DNA from: an uncultured Erysipelotrichaceae bacterium
GTDB taxonomy: Bacteria; Bacillota_I; Bacilli_A; RF39; UBA660
Direction of reading: 5' to 3'
DNA length: 10,639 bases
Assembly (NCBI GenBank): GCA_902782915.1
Contig: CACZOV010000009.1
Location: 1 to 10,639, forward strand
Part shown: positions 1 to 6,024 of the stretch, piece after piece
Numbering within the stretch: position 1 is the stretch's first letter
How the letters are laid out: the number at the start of each line of letters is the position of its first letter
Made by a program: the position numbers and the translations under genes
Notes under the pieces: model-generated
What the model was told of the DNA's origin: nothing
Database searches by the model: none
The model's input: the letters and a program-made list of their open reading frames with translations, nothing else

Positions 1-1014
1 CATGGACTTATTCGTGATAAAGAAGGAAGAAAATTTAGTAAAAGTTTAGGAAATGGAATTGATCCATTTGATATGGTTAAATTATATGGAGCTGATGCTT
101 TAAGATATTACTTAGCAACAGATGTAGCACCTGGAACTGATATGAGATTTGATGAAGATAAAATTAAATCAACTTGGAATTATATTAACAAAATATGGAA
201 TGCATCTCGTTTTGTACTTTCAAATATCAAAGATTTAAAAGAAATAAATTTAACTAATTTATCTATTCAAGATGAATGGATATTAACAAAATTTGAAAAA
301 TGTTTACATGAAACTAAAAAGTTTATGGATAAATATGAATTTAATAATGCAGCAGCATCTATATATGAATTTACTTGGAATAGTTTCTGTGATAATTATA
401 TTGAAATGTCCAAGTTTACAATTGATCTTGATAGTACTAAATCAACTTTATGTTTCATTTTAACTAATATTTTAAAATTACTTCAACCATTCATGCCATT
501 TGTAACCGATGAAATTTATTCTCGACTTCCTGTTAAGGATAGCACTGATATAATGATTTCAAGTTATCCAAAATATAATAAAAATTTAATTTTTGAATCT
601 TCTTTAAAAGAAGTTGACTCTCAAATAGAATTTATTAAATGTTTTAGAAATATAAAAACCGAAAACAACATTGGTAAGGATATGAAAGTAATGTTTGATT
701 CAACAGGTGATAATAGTCTTATTATTAAGATGTTAAAAATAGAAGAAAATATTATAACAACTCCTTTAGATATTAAATCATATAAAGTTATATCTAATAA
801 TATAAAAGCAACTATTTTCTTTTTAAAGGTTGAAAGAGAGCAAGATAAAGAATTAAAAGATAAAGAGATAAAAACATTAACTGAATCAATCGAAAGACGT
901 GAAAAACTTCTTAGTAATGAAAACTATGTTAATAAAGCACCTAAAAATATTGTTGAATTAGATAGAATTAAGCTTCAAGAAGAAAAAAAGAAATTAGAAG
1001 AATTATTAAATTAA
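1..1014 (+). CDS. valS: Valyl-tRNA synthetase, C-terminal part (5' end outside window)
   Basis: Class I aminoacyl-tRNA synthetase that charges tRNA-Val in the cytoplasm. The reading frame is open from the first base, so the gene continues upstream; about 337 residues of an expected ~880 are visible. The window begins at the typical ValRS stretch HGLIRDKEGRKFSKSLGN, in which KFSKS (residues 11-15) is the KMSKS ATP-binding loop with Phe in place of Met. Next come the YGADALRYYLA and WNYINKIWNASRFV blocks, then the helical anticodon-binding domain (about 85-230, with DEW at 91-93 and LLQPFMPFVTDEIY at 160-173). A lysine/glutamate-rich coiled coil follows (about 289-337) containing KLLSNENYVNKAP, the tRNA-clasping C-terminal arm that is diagnostic for ValRS. 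The stop lies inside a terminator shared with the convergent sigma gene. Identification is firm; the catalytic Rossmann core and editing domain are off the window. Confidence 0.96.
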   Translation, partial: HGLIRDKEGRKFSKSLGNGIDPFDMVKLYGADALRYYLATDVAPGTDMRFDEDKIKSTWNYINKIWNASRFVLSNIKDLKEINLTNLSIQDEWILTKFEKCLHETKKFMDKYEFNNAAASIYEFTWNSFCDNYIEMSKFTIDLDSTKSTLCFILTNILKLLQPFMPFVTDEIYSRLPVKDSTDIMISSYPKYNKNLIFESSLKEVDSQIEFIKCFRNIKTENNIGKDMKVMFDSTGDNSLIIKMLKIEENIITTPLDIKSYKVISNNIKATIFFLKVEREQDKELKDKEIKTLTESIERREKLLSNENYVNKAPKNIVELDRIKLQEEKKKLEELLN

Positions 1015-1038
1015 AAAGGCCTTTTAAAGGTCTTTTTT
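1013..1038. terminator. Bidirectional intrinsic terminator between valS and the sigma factor gene
   Basis: A 9-bp stem, AAAAAGGCC (1013-1021) with GGTCTTTTT (1029-1037), contains one G-U pair and encloses a 7-nt loop. A T-run at 1033-1038 serves valS, and the A-run at 1013-1017 gives the matching T-run on the minus strand. The hairpin contains the end of the valS stop codon (1012-1014) and the sigma gene stop codon (1024-1026), so both convergent genes appear to end in one structure. Confidence 0.8.
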
Positions 1039-2091
1039 AAGTTTTTTAATTTCATCTAATTTTTTAATTTTTTCTAAAGCATTAAGTTTTAGTTTATTAG
1101 ACCAAGTTCTTGATATTTTCATTTCATAAGCAACTTCTTTATCGTTCATATCTATTCCGTTATTATCAAATCCAAATAGTAATAATAAACATTTCTTTTC
1201 TTTTCTAGTTAAATTAGATTTAATTTTCCCAGTTAAAATATCATAAACAGTATCAACTTGAATATTATTAAATACTTGATCTTCTATATCATAATCATCA
1301 ATTAAGGAAGACTCTAGATCATAATAAGTATATCCATCTTGATCTCTTTCGTTTTGACTAATAGCAAGAGGCATATTGATTGAAATAATTTCTTTTAAAT
1401 AATTTCGATAATTCATAACATCACTCGATGTAACATTAATATCAGGATATAATTCATTCATTTTATTTGCTATTTCTGTGTTAGGTATATCTTCACTAAA
1501 ATTTTCCATCCATAGCATTTCTTCTACTTTTAAAAATCTATAGCAATTTCGCATAATTTCATATGTATAAGACATGCTTTTTCCATATTTAATTATACTT
1601 CTAGATATTCTTTGTCTAATCCAATAACTTGCATATGTAGAAAAAGATGCTCCTTTTTCAGGATTGAACTTATCAATAGATGCCATTAATCCCATATTTC
1701 CATATTCTATAAGATCAAGATCTGAAAGACCTATACATTTATAATTTTTAGCAATACTAACAACTAATTGAAGATTAGATTCAACTAATTTTTTTCTAGC
1801 ATCAATATCTCCCTTTTGAGCTTTAATAGCAAGCATTTCTTGTTCTTTACTAGATAAAATAGGAAATTTTTTTATCTCTTTTACATAAACATAATATTGA
1901 TTAATATAATTTGCTTTTTTCTTACTTTTTATTATTCTTCCATTTAAATTATAATTTTCTTTTAAATATTTTAACACTTCTTTTTTCTCTTCGTTTGATA
2001 AAGAATAAGTTGCAAATAATTCTTCTAAATAATCAATAGTAATATTTCCAGAATTAATTTTATTTTTTATTTTTTCATATACTTCTTTCAT
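1024..2091 (-). CDS. Sigma-70 family sigma factor with diverged region 4.2
   Basis: An RNA polymerase sigma subunit of 355 aa with primary-sigma architecture. Residues 17-50 resemble the region 1.1 helical motif of Bacillus SigA. Region 1.2 lies at about 65-97, followed by region 2: SNLQLVVSIAKNY (105-117), LSDLDLIEYGNMGLM (122-136) and GASFSTYASYWIRQRISRSI (147-166). The last is close to the FSTYATWWIRQAITRAI signature used for -10 binding and melting. Region 3 spans about 175-245 and region 4 about 285-345, beginning LTRKEKKCLLLLFGF. The recognition helix reads SRTWSNKLKLNALEKI where primary sigmas have TRERIRQIEAKALRKL, so the usual -35-contacting Glu, Arg and Gln are missing. LIEYGN replaces the usual LIQEGN. 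The start ATG follows an AGGGGGG Shine-Dalgarno sequence. It is probably a group 2 or specialised sigma; it could be the lineage's diverged primary sigma. It lies divergent from spoIIP. Confidence 0.88.
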   Translation of the reverse strand: MKEVYEKIKNKINSGNITIDYLEELFATYSLSNEEKKEVLKYLKENYNLNGRIIKSKKKANYINQYYVYVKEIKKFPILSSKEQEMLAIKAQKGDIDARKKLVESNLQLVVSIAKNYKCIGLSDLDLIEYGNMGLMASIDKFNPEKGASFSTYASYWIRQRISRSIIKYGKSMSYTYEIMRNCYRFLKVEEMLWMENFSEDIPNTEIANKMNELYPDINVTSSDVMNYRNYLKEIISINMPLAISQNERDQDGYTYYDLESSLIDDYDIEDQVFNNIQVDTVYDILTGKIKSNLTRKEKKCLLLLFGFDNNGIDMNDKEVAYEMKISRTWSNKLKLNALEKIKKLDEIKKLKKDL

Positions 2092-2117
2092 ACTAACCCC
2101 CCTAAAAATTCTTACAC

Positions 2118-2147
2118 ATTATATCACATATTTGTAATAAATGCAAA
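2118..2147 (-). promoter_or_regulatory. Probable SigA-type promoter for the sigma factor gene
   Basis: Read on the minus strand: TATAAT at 2123-2118, preceded by TGA, giving an extended -10 (TGnTATAAT). A weak -35 candidate, TTTGCA (2147-2142), lies 18 bp upstream. A purine-rich Shine-Dalgarno sequence (AGGGGGG) lies just before the ATG at 2091. The -10 is a perfect match; the -35 is only 4 of 6. Confidence 0.6.
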
Positions 2148-2150
2148 TAA

Positions 2151-2180
2151 GTCATAAAAACTTACTATGAAACATATAAT
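2151..2180 (+). promoter_or_regulatory. SigE-like promoter upstream of spoIIP
   Basis: GTCATAAA (2151-2158), a 14-bp spacer, then CATATAAT (2173-2180). The known SigE consensus is roughly GTCATATT, 13-15 bp, CATACAAT, so the match is about 6 of 8 and 7 of 8 with correct spacing. In Bacillus subtilis, spoIIP is a SigE-regulon gene. The element also contains a perfect TATAAT, so SigA use is possible, but no SigA-type -35 lies at 17 bp (TCATAA). The predicted start falls near 2185-2187, within the Shine-Dalgarno sequence, implying a very short leader. Confidence 0.5.
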
Positions 2181-2195
2181 TTGAGAGGTGAATTT

Positions 2196-3086
2196 ATGAG
2201 AAAAAAATTATTTATTTTAGTTATTTTAATAATGATTTTACTATCATTTTATATTAGTTATACTATAACTATTAAAGATTTACCAACTAATATAATGTTT
2301 TATCTCAAAAAAAATTATCAAGAAGAAAAAAGTACTTTTTATAAAATAGATTTCTTGTCTATTATTAAAAATAATTATAAACAAGGATCCTTCCTTATTA
2401 ATAAAAATTTAGATATAAAAGATACACTAGAAGTAGATAAAGTTTTATATAATGATACACCTCTTATATATATTTATAACACTCATGCAAATGAAGAATA
2501 TAGTTATTCTAAAAATGATATATATAATATTGTACCAACAGTTATGACTGCATCAAATATCCTTGAAAATGAATTAAAAAAATATGGAATAGAAAGCATT
2601 GTTGAAAAGAATAATACAACTAGTATTGTAAATAATAGAGGCCTTCCATTTAGTTCTAGTTATAAAGTAAGTAGAGAACTTTTAGAAGATGCTAACAATA
2701 ATAATCCAAGTTTAAAATATTTTATTGACTTGCATCGTGATTCTGTTGAAAGAAAAGTGACAACTATTGAAATTAATGGAATAAGTTATGCTAAAATTAT
2801 GTTTTTACTAGGCTTAGAAAATCCAAATTACGAAGAAAATAAAGAAGTAATGCAATCTTTAAATAATTATTTAGAAGAAAATTATAAAGGTTTATCAAGA
2901 GGTATTTATGAAAAAAAAGGTAAAGGAGTAAATGGAGTATATAATCAAGATTATAATAAATTTGTAATGTTAATTGAAGTAGGAGGAGTAGATAATACAA
3001 TTGATGAAGTTTATAATTCTTTAAAAATTATTTCTGAATGCTTAAATAATTATATAGAATCTAATAAATCGACAAAAATAGAATAA
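2196..3086 (+). CDS. spoIIP: Stage II sporulation protein P (engulfment peptidoglycan hydrolase)
   Basis: A membrane-anchored cell-wall amidase/endopeptidase that works with SpoIID and SpoIIM to thin septal peptidoglycan during forespore engulfment. I start it at the ATG at 2196, seven nt after AGAGGTG (2184-2190); the in-frame TTG at 2181 lies before the Shine-Dalgarno sequence and is unlikely to be used. The product is 296 aa. One N-terminal membrane segment (about 4-25) precedes a short linker (26-85) and the SpoIIP catalytic domain. Visible family motifs are IYIYNTHANEEY (His97), FIDLHRDSV (His180), GLSRGIY, YNQDYNKF and MLIEVGGVDNT (Glu261). These match the zinc-binding histidines and catalytic glutamate known in Bacillus SpoIIP. 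It is shorter than Bacillus SpoIIP (~400 aa), mainly in the region between the anchor and the domain. The 103-aa gene follows after 30 nt. Identification is firm and implies a sporulating lineage. Confidence 0.93.
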   Translation: MRKKLFILVILIMILLSFYISYTITIKDLPTNIMFYLKKNYQEEKSTFYKIDFLSIIKNNYKQGSFLINKNLDIKDTLEVDKVLYNDTPLIYIYNTHANEEYSYSKNDIYNIVPTVMTASNILENELKKYGIESIVEKNNTTSIVNNRGLPFSSSYKVSRELLEDANNNNPSLKYFIDLHRDSVERKVTTIEINGISYAKIMFLLGLENPNYEENKEVMQSLNNYLEENYKGLSRGIYEKKGKGVNGVYNQDYNKFVMLIEVGGVDNTIDEVYNSLKIISECLNNYIESNKSTKIE

Positions 3087-3116
3087 ATAGTTTTATAAAC
3101 TAATATAGGTGATCAA

Positions 3117-3428
3117 ATGAAAAAGTTTTTTAAATTTATTCCTTTAATTTTAATAATAACTTTTTTAGGACTATATATAGCTTATGAAAGTGGTTATTAT
3201 GATAAAATGATTAGAAATAAAATAGAACTTACAAATGAAGAAATTGAAAAATTTGAACAAGATATATTAAATGGTAATGATGTAACAATTAATAAATATC
3301 ATCAACAAGATAAAGACTATTCAACTAAAATGAGTAAAATGTCTTTAAAAATGTCAAATAAACTTGAAAATATTGTTGACTCTGGAATTAAATATTTATT
3401 TAGAAAAATATCTAAAATGGTTGAATAA
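3117..3428 (+). CDS. Small single-pass membrane protein downstream of spoIIP
   Basis: I do not recognise a named family. The 103-aa product has a basic N-terminus, one hydrophobic segment (about 6-22), a charged middle (35-70) and a C-terminal region rich in Lys, Ser and Met (71-103) that could form an amphipathic helix. There is no clear signal-peptidase site, so it is probably anchored with the C-terminus outside. The start ATG follows AGGTGATC (3107-3114), an excellent complement to the 16S 3' end. Only 30 nt separate it from spoIIP and a terminator follows, so the two are probably one transcription unit. In Bacillus subtilis the gene after spoIIP is yqxA, also a short protein with one N-terminal membrane helix; equivalence is possible but rests on position and architecture, not on a sequence match I can verify. 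Confidence 0.72.
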   Translation: MKKFFKFIPLILIITFLGLYIAYESGYYDKMIRNKIELTNEEIEKFEQDILNGNDVTINKYHQQDKDYSTKMSKMSLKMSNKLENIVDSGIKYLFRKISKMVE

Positions 3429-3470
3429 ATTTATATAGTTTTTAACTTTGTTAAATTAAAATAATGAATT

Positions 3471-3515
3471 AAGACATTTAGAATTGTTAATTAAACATTT
3501 TTAATGTCTTTTTGT
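3471..3515 (+). terminator. Intrinsic terminator after the spoIIP unit
   Basis: AAGACATT (3471-3478) pairs perfectly with AATGTCTT (3503-3510). It encloses a 24-nt AT-rich loop and is followed by TTTTTG and more T residues. The loop is long for a terminator but could fold internally. It lies 43 nt after the stop of the 103-aa gene. Confidence 0.6.
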
Positions 3516-3520
3516 TTTTA

Positions 3521-3548
3521 AAAGTGAAAACTTCTTTACTTTTTTTTT
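3521..3548 (+). terminator. Possible second terminator-like hairpin
   Basis: AAAGTGAA (3521-3528) can pair with TTTACTTT (3535-3542), with one G-U pair and a 6-nt loop, and runs into eight T residues (3541-3548). The stem is weak and its right arm overlaps the proposed -35 box of the next gene, so this may be fortuitous. Confidence 0.3.
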
Positions 3549-3563
3549 ATGTTAGTATATAAT
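3535..3563 (+). promoter_or_regulatory. SigA-type promoter for the unknown membrane gene / nusB-xse block
   Basis: TTTACT (3535-3540; 4 of 6 to TTGACA), a 17-bp T-rich spacer, and a perfect TATAAT (3558-3563). Its location between a terminator and a strong ribosome-binding site supports its use as the main promoter of the downstream block. Confidence 0.6.
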
Positions 3564-3576
3564 AAGTCGCATATTT

Positions 3577-3588
3577 GAGGAGGTGATC
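3577..3588 (+). promoter_or_regulatory. Unusually complete Shine-Dalgarno sequence that sets the start at GTG 3592
   Basis: GAGGAGGTGATC contains AGGAGGTGATC, which complements the conserved 3' end of Bacillota 16S rRNA (GATCACCTCCT) over 11 nt. An in-frame GTG at 3583 lies inside this sequence, so it cannot be the start; the GTG at 3592 is at the proper distance (8 nt after GGAGG). Confidence 0.75.
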
Positions 3589-3591
3589 GTT

Positions 3592-4239
3592 GTGATAGAA
3601 AAGAAAAATATGGATGATATGAATACCTTAATGGTTCTTAAAGAAAATATTAAAAATGGAGTAAATGATTTTTATAAAAAAATAACTAAAGATATGATAT
3701 TGACTAGTTTTATTGGTTTTTTTATATTAATTGCAACAATAGTTTTAAAATTATCTTTTGATCTAGTTTTTAAAAGAATTTATTCTATGAGTTTTTTACA
3801 AATTTTTAAAGAACTTTCTTTAGTATCATCATTTGCTATTTTAACTCCTACCATTTTAGTTTTTATAAGAAGTTATTTAGATAATAGAGTTTTAAGTGTA
3901 AAAGGTGTTAATAAGATGAAAAAAAGAATGATTTCAGAAGAATTTGTTGAAACTAAGGGAAAAGAAATAGAAAAGGAAGATAGTAATGATTTAATAAATG
4001 CTCTTCATGAAATAATTCGTGACATTAGATCGATAAACGATAGTAATATTCAAGATATGCTAATTATGAAACTTGAAAACATTATTAATCATTCTGAAGA
4101 GTATCTTACTAATCCTTCTATGGAAAATGTTTTAAAAAATGAAATAGAAGAAATTACTTGTATGATTCAAAGTTTAAAAAGAAGAAGTTTTCCAAAGGAA
4201 GAAAAGGAAATTAGTGATAAGATCAAAAAAATGTTTTAA
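3592..4239 (+). CDS. Two-pass membrane protein of unknown function upstream of nusB
   Basis: Not recognised. Starting at GTG 3592 (see the Shine-Dalgarno entry), the product is 215 aa. Residues 1-33 are charged and probably cytoplasmic. Two hydrophobic segments follow (about 35-57 and 74-93), separated by a short loop, so both ends should face the cytoplasm. The C-terminal 120 residues are Lys/Glu-rich and predicted helical (for example ALHEIIRDIRSINDSNIQDM and EEITCMIQSLKRR), which suggests a coiled-coil or protein-interaction tail. No catalytic motif is visible. Many Bacillota carry an Asp23-family protein (YqhY) upstream of nusB; this protein does not look like one. A 44-nt gap separates it from nusB. 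It could be cotranscribed with nusB, which may also have its own weak promoter. Confidence 0.75.
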   Translation: MIEKKNMDDMNTLMVLKENIKNGVNDFYKKITKDMILTSFIGFFILIATIVLKLSFDLVFKRIYSMSFLQIFKELSLVSSFAILTPTILVFIRSYLDNRVLSVKGVNKMKKRMISEEFVETKGKEIEKEDSNDLINALHEIIRDIRSINDSNIQDMLIMKLENIINHSEEYLTNPSMENVLKNEIEEITCMIQSLKRRSFPKEEKEISDKIKKMF

Positions 4240-4252
4240 GAAGTCTTTCTTT

Positions 4253-4262
4253 GTGATAAAAT
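4253..4262 (+). promoter_or_regulatory. Possible extended -10 promoter just upstream of nusB
   Basis: Hexamer TAAAAT (4257-4262), preceded by TGA at 4254-4256, gives a TGnTAAAAT extended -10. The -35 region (TTTTAA, 4234-4239) is poor and overlaps the end of the upstream gene. It could supply nusB-xse expression independently of the upstream membrane gene. Weak evidence. Confidence 0.35.
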
Positions 4263-4283
4263 GAAATAGTAGGTAGGTGTATT

Positions 4284-4694
4284 ATGAAAAATAGAACTAT
4301 TCTTCGTGAAATTATTATTAAGGTGTTATATCAAGTTTATATTTTAGATAATGCTAATGTAAAATATGATCTTAATACTTTAATAAAAGAGCAATTGGAA
4401 GTAGAAAATGAGTTTGTGAATGAATCAATTACTAATGTTTTAAAAAATCAAGATAAGATTACTATTCTTGCTAATAAGTATTTAGAAAATTGGACTATTG
4501 ATAGACTTAGTAGAGTTGATAAGGCAATTTTATCTTTAGGAATTTATGAACTTATGTATACAGATACTCCTAGTATTGTTTGTATTAATGAAACAATTGA
4601 ATTATCAAAGCTTTATAGTGACTCTAGTGTTACTAATATGATTAATGCTTGTATGGATAAAATTTATAAAGAGGAACTTAATGAAAGAAAATAA
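4284..4694 (+). CDS. nusB: Transcription antitermination factor NusB
   Basis: All-helical RNA-binding protein that, with NusE (ribosomal protein S10), binds boxA in rRNA leaders and supports antitermination. At 136 aa it has normal NusB length. The N-terminal helix has NRTILREIIIKVLYQVYI, matching the family pattern (R...R...L..LYQ), though it is poorer in arginine than many NusB proteins. The diagnostic C-terminal part is clear: WTIDRLSRVDKAILSLGIYE, then PSIVCINETIELSKLYS and a final helix MINACMDKI, where most NusB proteins have a sequence like FVNGVLDKI. The start follows AGGTAGGTG. Its last 14 nt overlap xseA, whose Shine-Dalgarno sequence lies inside nusB, suggesting translational coupling. 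folD, which often sits between nusB and xseA in Bacillota, is absent. Confidence 0.92.
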   Translation: MKNRTILREIIIKVLYQVYILDNANVKYDLNTLIKEQLEVENEFVNESITNVLKNQDKITILANKYLENWTIDRLSRVDKAILSLGIYELMYTDTPSIVCINETIELSKLYSDSSVTNMINACMDKIYKEELNERK

Positions 4695-6024
4695 TTATAT
4701 TACAGTAACACAGTTAAATAAGTATTTAAAGTATAAAATGGAGGGTGATCCTAATCTTGAAAATATTTATTTAAAAGGAGAAATATCGAATTTTAAAGCT
4801 CATACAAGAGGACATTTTTATTTTACTTTAAAAGATGAAACATCAAGAATTAATGCTATTATGTTTCAATCAAGTGCTTCTAAAGTAAAATTTCAAGTTT
4901 ATGATGGAATGAAAGTTTTGGTATGTGGAAGAATAAGTGTATATGAGGCAAGTGGAGCTTATCAAATATATGTTAGTGAAATGCTTGAAGATGGATTTGG
5001 TTCTTTATATCTTGCTTTTGAACAGTTAAAAGAAAAACTTGAAAAAGAAGGACTTTTTAAAGCAGAGCATAAAAAAAGAATTCCTAAAATTCCAAGTCGA
5101 ATTGGAATAGTAACTGCTCCAACAGGAGCTGCAATTAAAGATATATTATCGACAATTAAGCGTCGTTGGCCCCTTTGTGAAACTATTCTTTTTCCAGCTC
5201 TTGTTCAAGGAGAATATGCTAAAGATGATATTACATCTAAAATTAAAATAGCAAATTCATATGACTTGGATCTCTTAATTATTGGACGTGGAGGAGGATC
5301 TATTGAAGACTTATGGGCATTTAATGAAGAAATAGTTGCAAGAGCAATATATGATTCTTCTATTCCAATAATTTCAGCAGTAGGTCATGAAATTGATTTT
5401 ACAATTGCTGATTTTGTTGCTGATAAAAGAGCGCCTACTCCAACAGGAGCTGCTGAAATGGCTGTTCCTAATAAAGAAGATGTTTTATCATATTTAAGCC
5501 AAGTTAATTTAAGACTAAATCATAGTATGACAACAATTCTTAATAAGAATAAAGAAAAATTAGATTCATTAAAATCAAGTTCTATTTTTCGAAATCCAAC
5601 AAAGATATATGAAATAAAAGAGCAAATGTTTGATACATTATATGAAAAACTTGTAAAAGAAATTAAAATTATTTTAGATAGTAAAAAACAAAGTTTAGAT
5701 CTTTTAAAAAGTAGTTTTATATTTAAAAATCCAAATATATTAATTGTTGATAAGGTTTATTCATATAATGATCTAGTAAAAAAAATTAATTTAGATATTA
5801 AAAGATTATTAGAAATAAAGACCAATAATTATGTATCTTTACTTGAAAAACTTGAAATATTAAATCCTATAACTACTATTAAAAGAGGATATTCAGTAAT
5901 TAGGAAAGATGAAAAAGTTATTACTTCAATTAAAAGTGTAAATAAAGGGGATAAGATTATAAATTGTATGATGGATGGTTATATAGAATGTGAGGCATTA
6001 AATGTTTATGAAGAAAATAATTGA
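4681..6024 (+). CDS. xseA: Exodeoxyribonuclease VII large subunit
   Basis: Catalytic subunit of exonuclease VII, which degrades single-stranded DNA from either end into oligonucleotides together with XseB. I start it at the ATG at 4681, five nt after GAGGA (4671-4675); a longer in-frame reading from TTG 4645 would enter deep into nusB and lacks a ribosome-binding site. The product is 447 aa, normal for the family. An N-terminal OB-fold (about 4-100, including YLKGEISNFK and GHFYFTLKD) precedes the nuclease domain with RIGIVTAPTGAAIKDI (140-155), IIGRGGGSIEDLWAFNEE (200-217), ISAVGHEIDFTIADFVADKR (231-250) and APTPTGAAE (251-259). A long coiled-coil arm (about 265-395) contains a 45-residue repeat. 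The C-terminal beta element starts at KRGYSVIR (401-408). The gene overlaps nusB by 14 nt and the next gene by 23 nt. Confidence 0.96.
   Translation: MKENNYITVTQLNKYLKYKMEGDPNLENIYLKGEISNFKAHTRGHFYFTLKDETSRINAIMFQSSASKVKFQVYDGMKVLVCGRISVYEASGAYQIYVSEMLEDGFGSLYLAFEQLKEKLEKEGLFKAEHKKRIPKIPSRIGIVTAPTGAAIKDILSTIKRRWPLCETILFPALVQGEYAKDDITSKIKIANSYDLDLLIIGRGGGSIEDLWAFNEEIVARAIYDSSIPIISAVGHEIDFTIADFVADKRAPTPTGAAEMAVPNKEDVLSYLSQVNLRLNHSMTTILNKNKEKLDSLKSSSIFRNPTKIYEIKEQMFDTLYEKLVKEIKIILDSKKQSLDLLKSSFIFKNPNILIVDKVYSYNDLVKKINLDIKRLLEIKTNNYVSLLEKLEILNPITTIKRGYSVIRKDEKVITSIKSVNKGDKIINCMMDGYIECEALNVYEENN
5569..5868 (+). repeat. Three-copy 45-residue (135-nt) repeat in the XseA coiled coil
   Basis: LKSSSIFRNP (residues 297-306, 5569-5598), LKSSFIFKNP (342-351, 5704-5733) and LLEKLEILNP (387-396, 5839-5868) end in Asn-Pro at exactly 45-residue steps (Pro306, Pro351, Pro396). 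The first two copies are nearly identical; the third is diverged. The intervening segments are helical. This is a protein-level periodicity, not a recent DNA duplication. Confidence 0.8.

Noticed and set aside
2181..2195. Earlier TTG start for spoIIP
   Set aside because: The TTG precedes and the frame runs through the Shine-Dalgarno sequence AGAGGTG, which is correctly spaced for the ATG at 2196.
2797..3000. Minus-strand open frame of 67 codons inside spoIIP
   Set aside because: It lies wholly within a well-supported gene, is Leu/Tyr-rich as expected for the antisense of AT-rich coding DNA, and has no ribosome-binding site.
4645..4680. Longer XseA beginning at TTG 4645
   Set aside because: The extra 12 residues do not resemble the XseA N-terminus, no ribosome-binding site precedes them, and the ATG at 4681 gives the standard family start.
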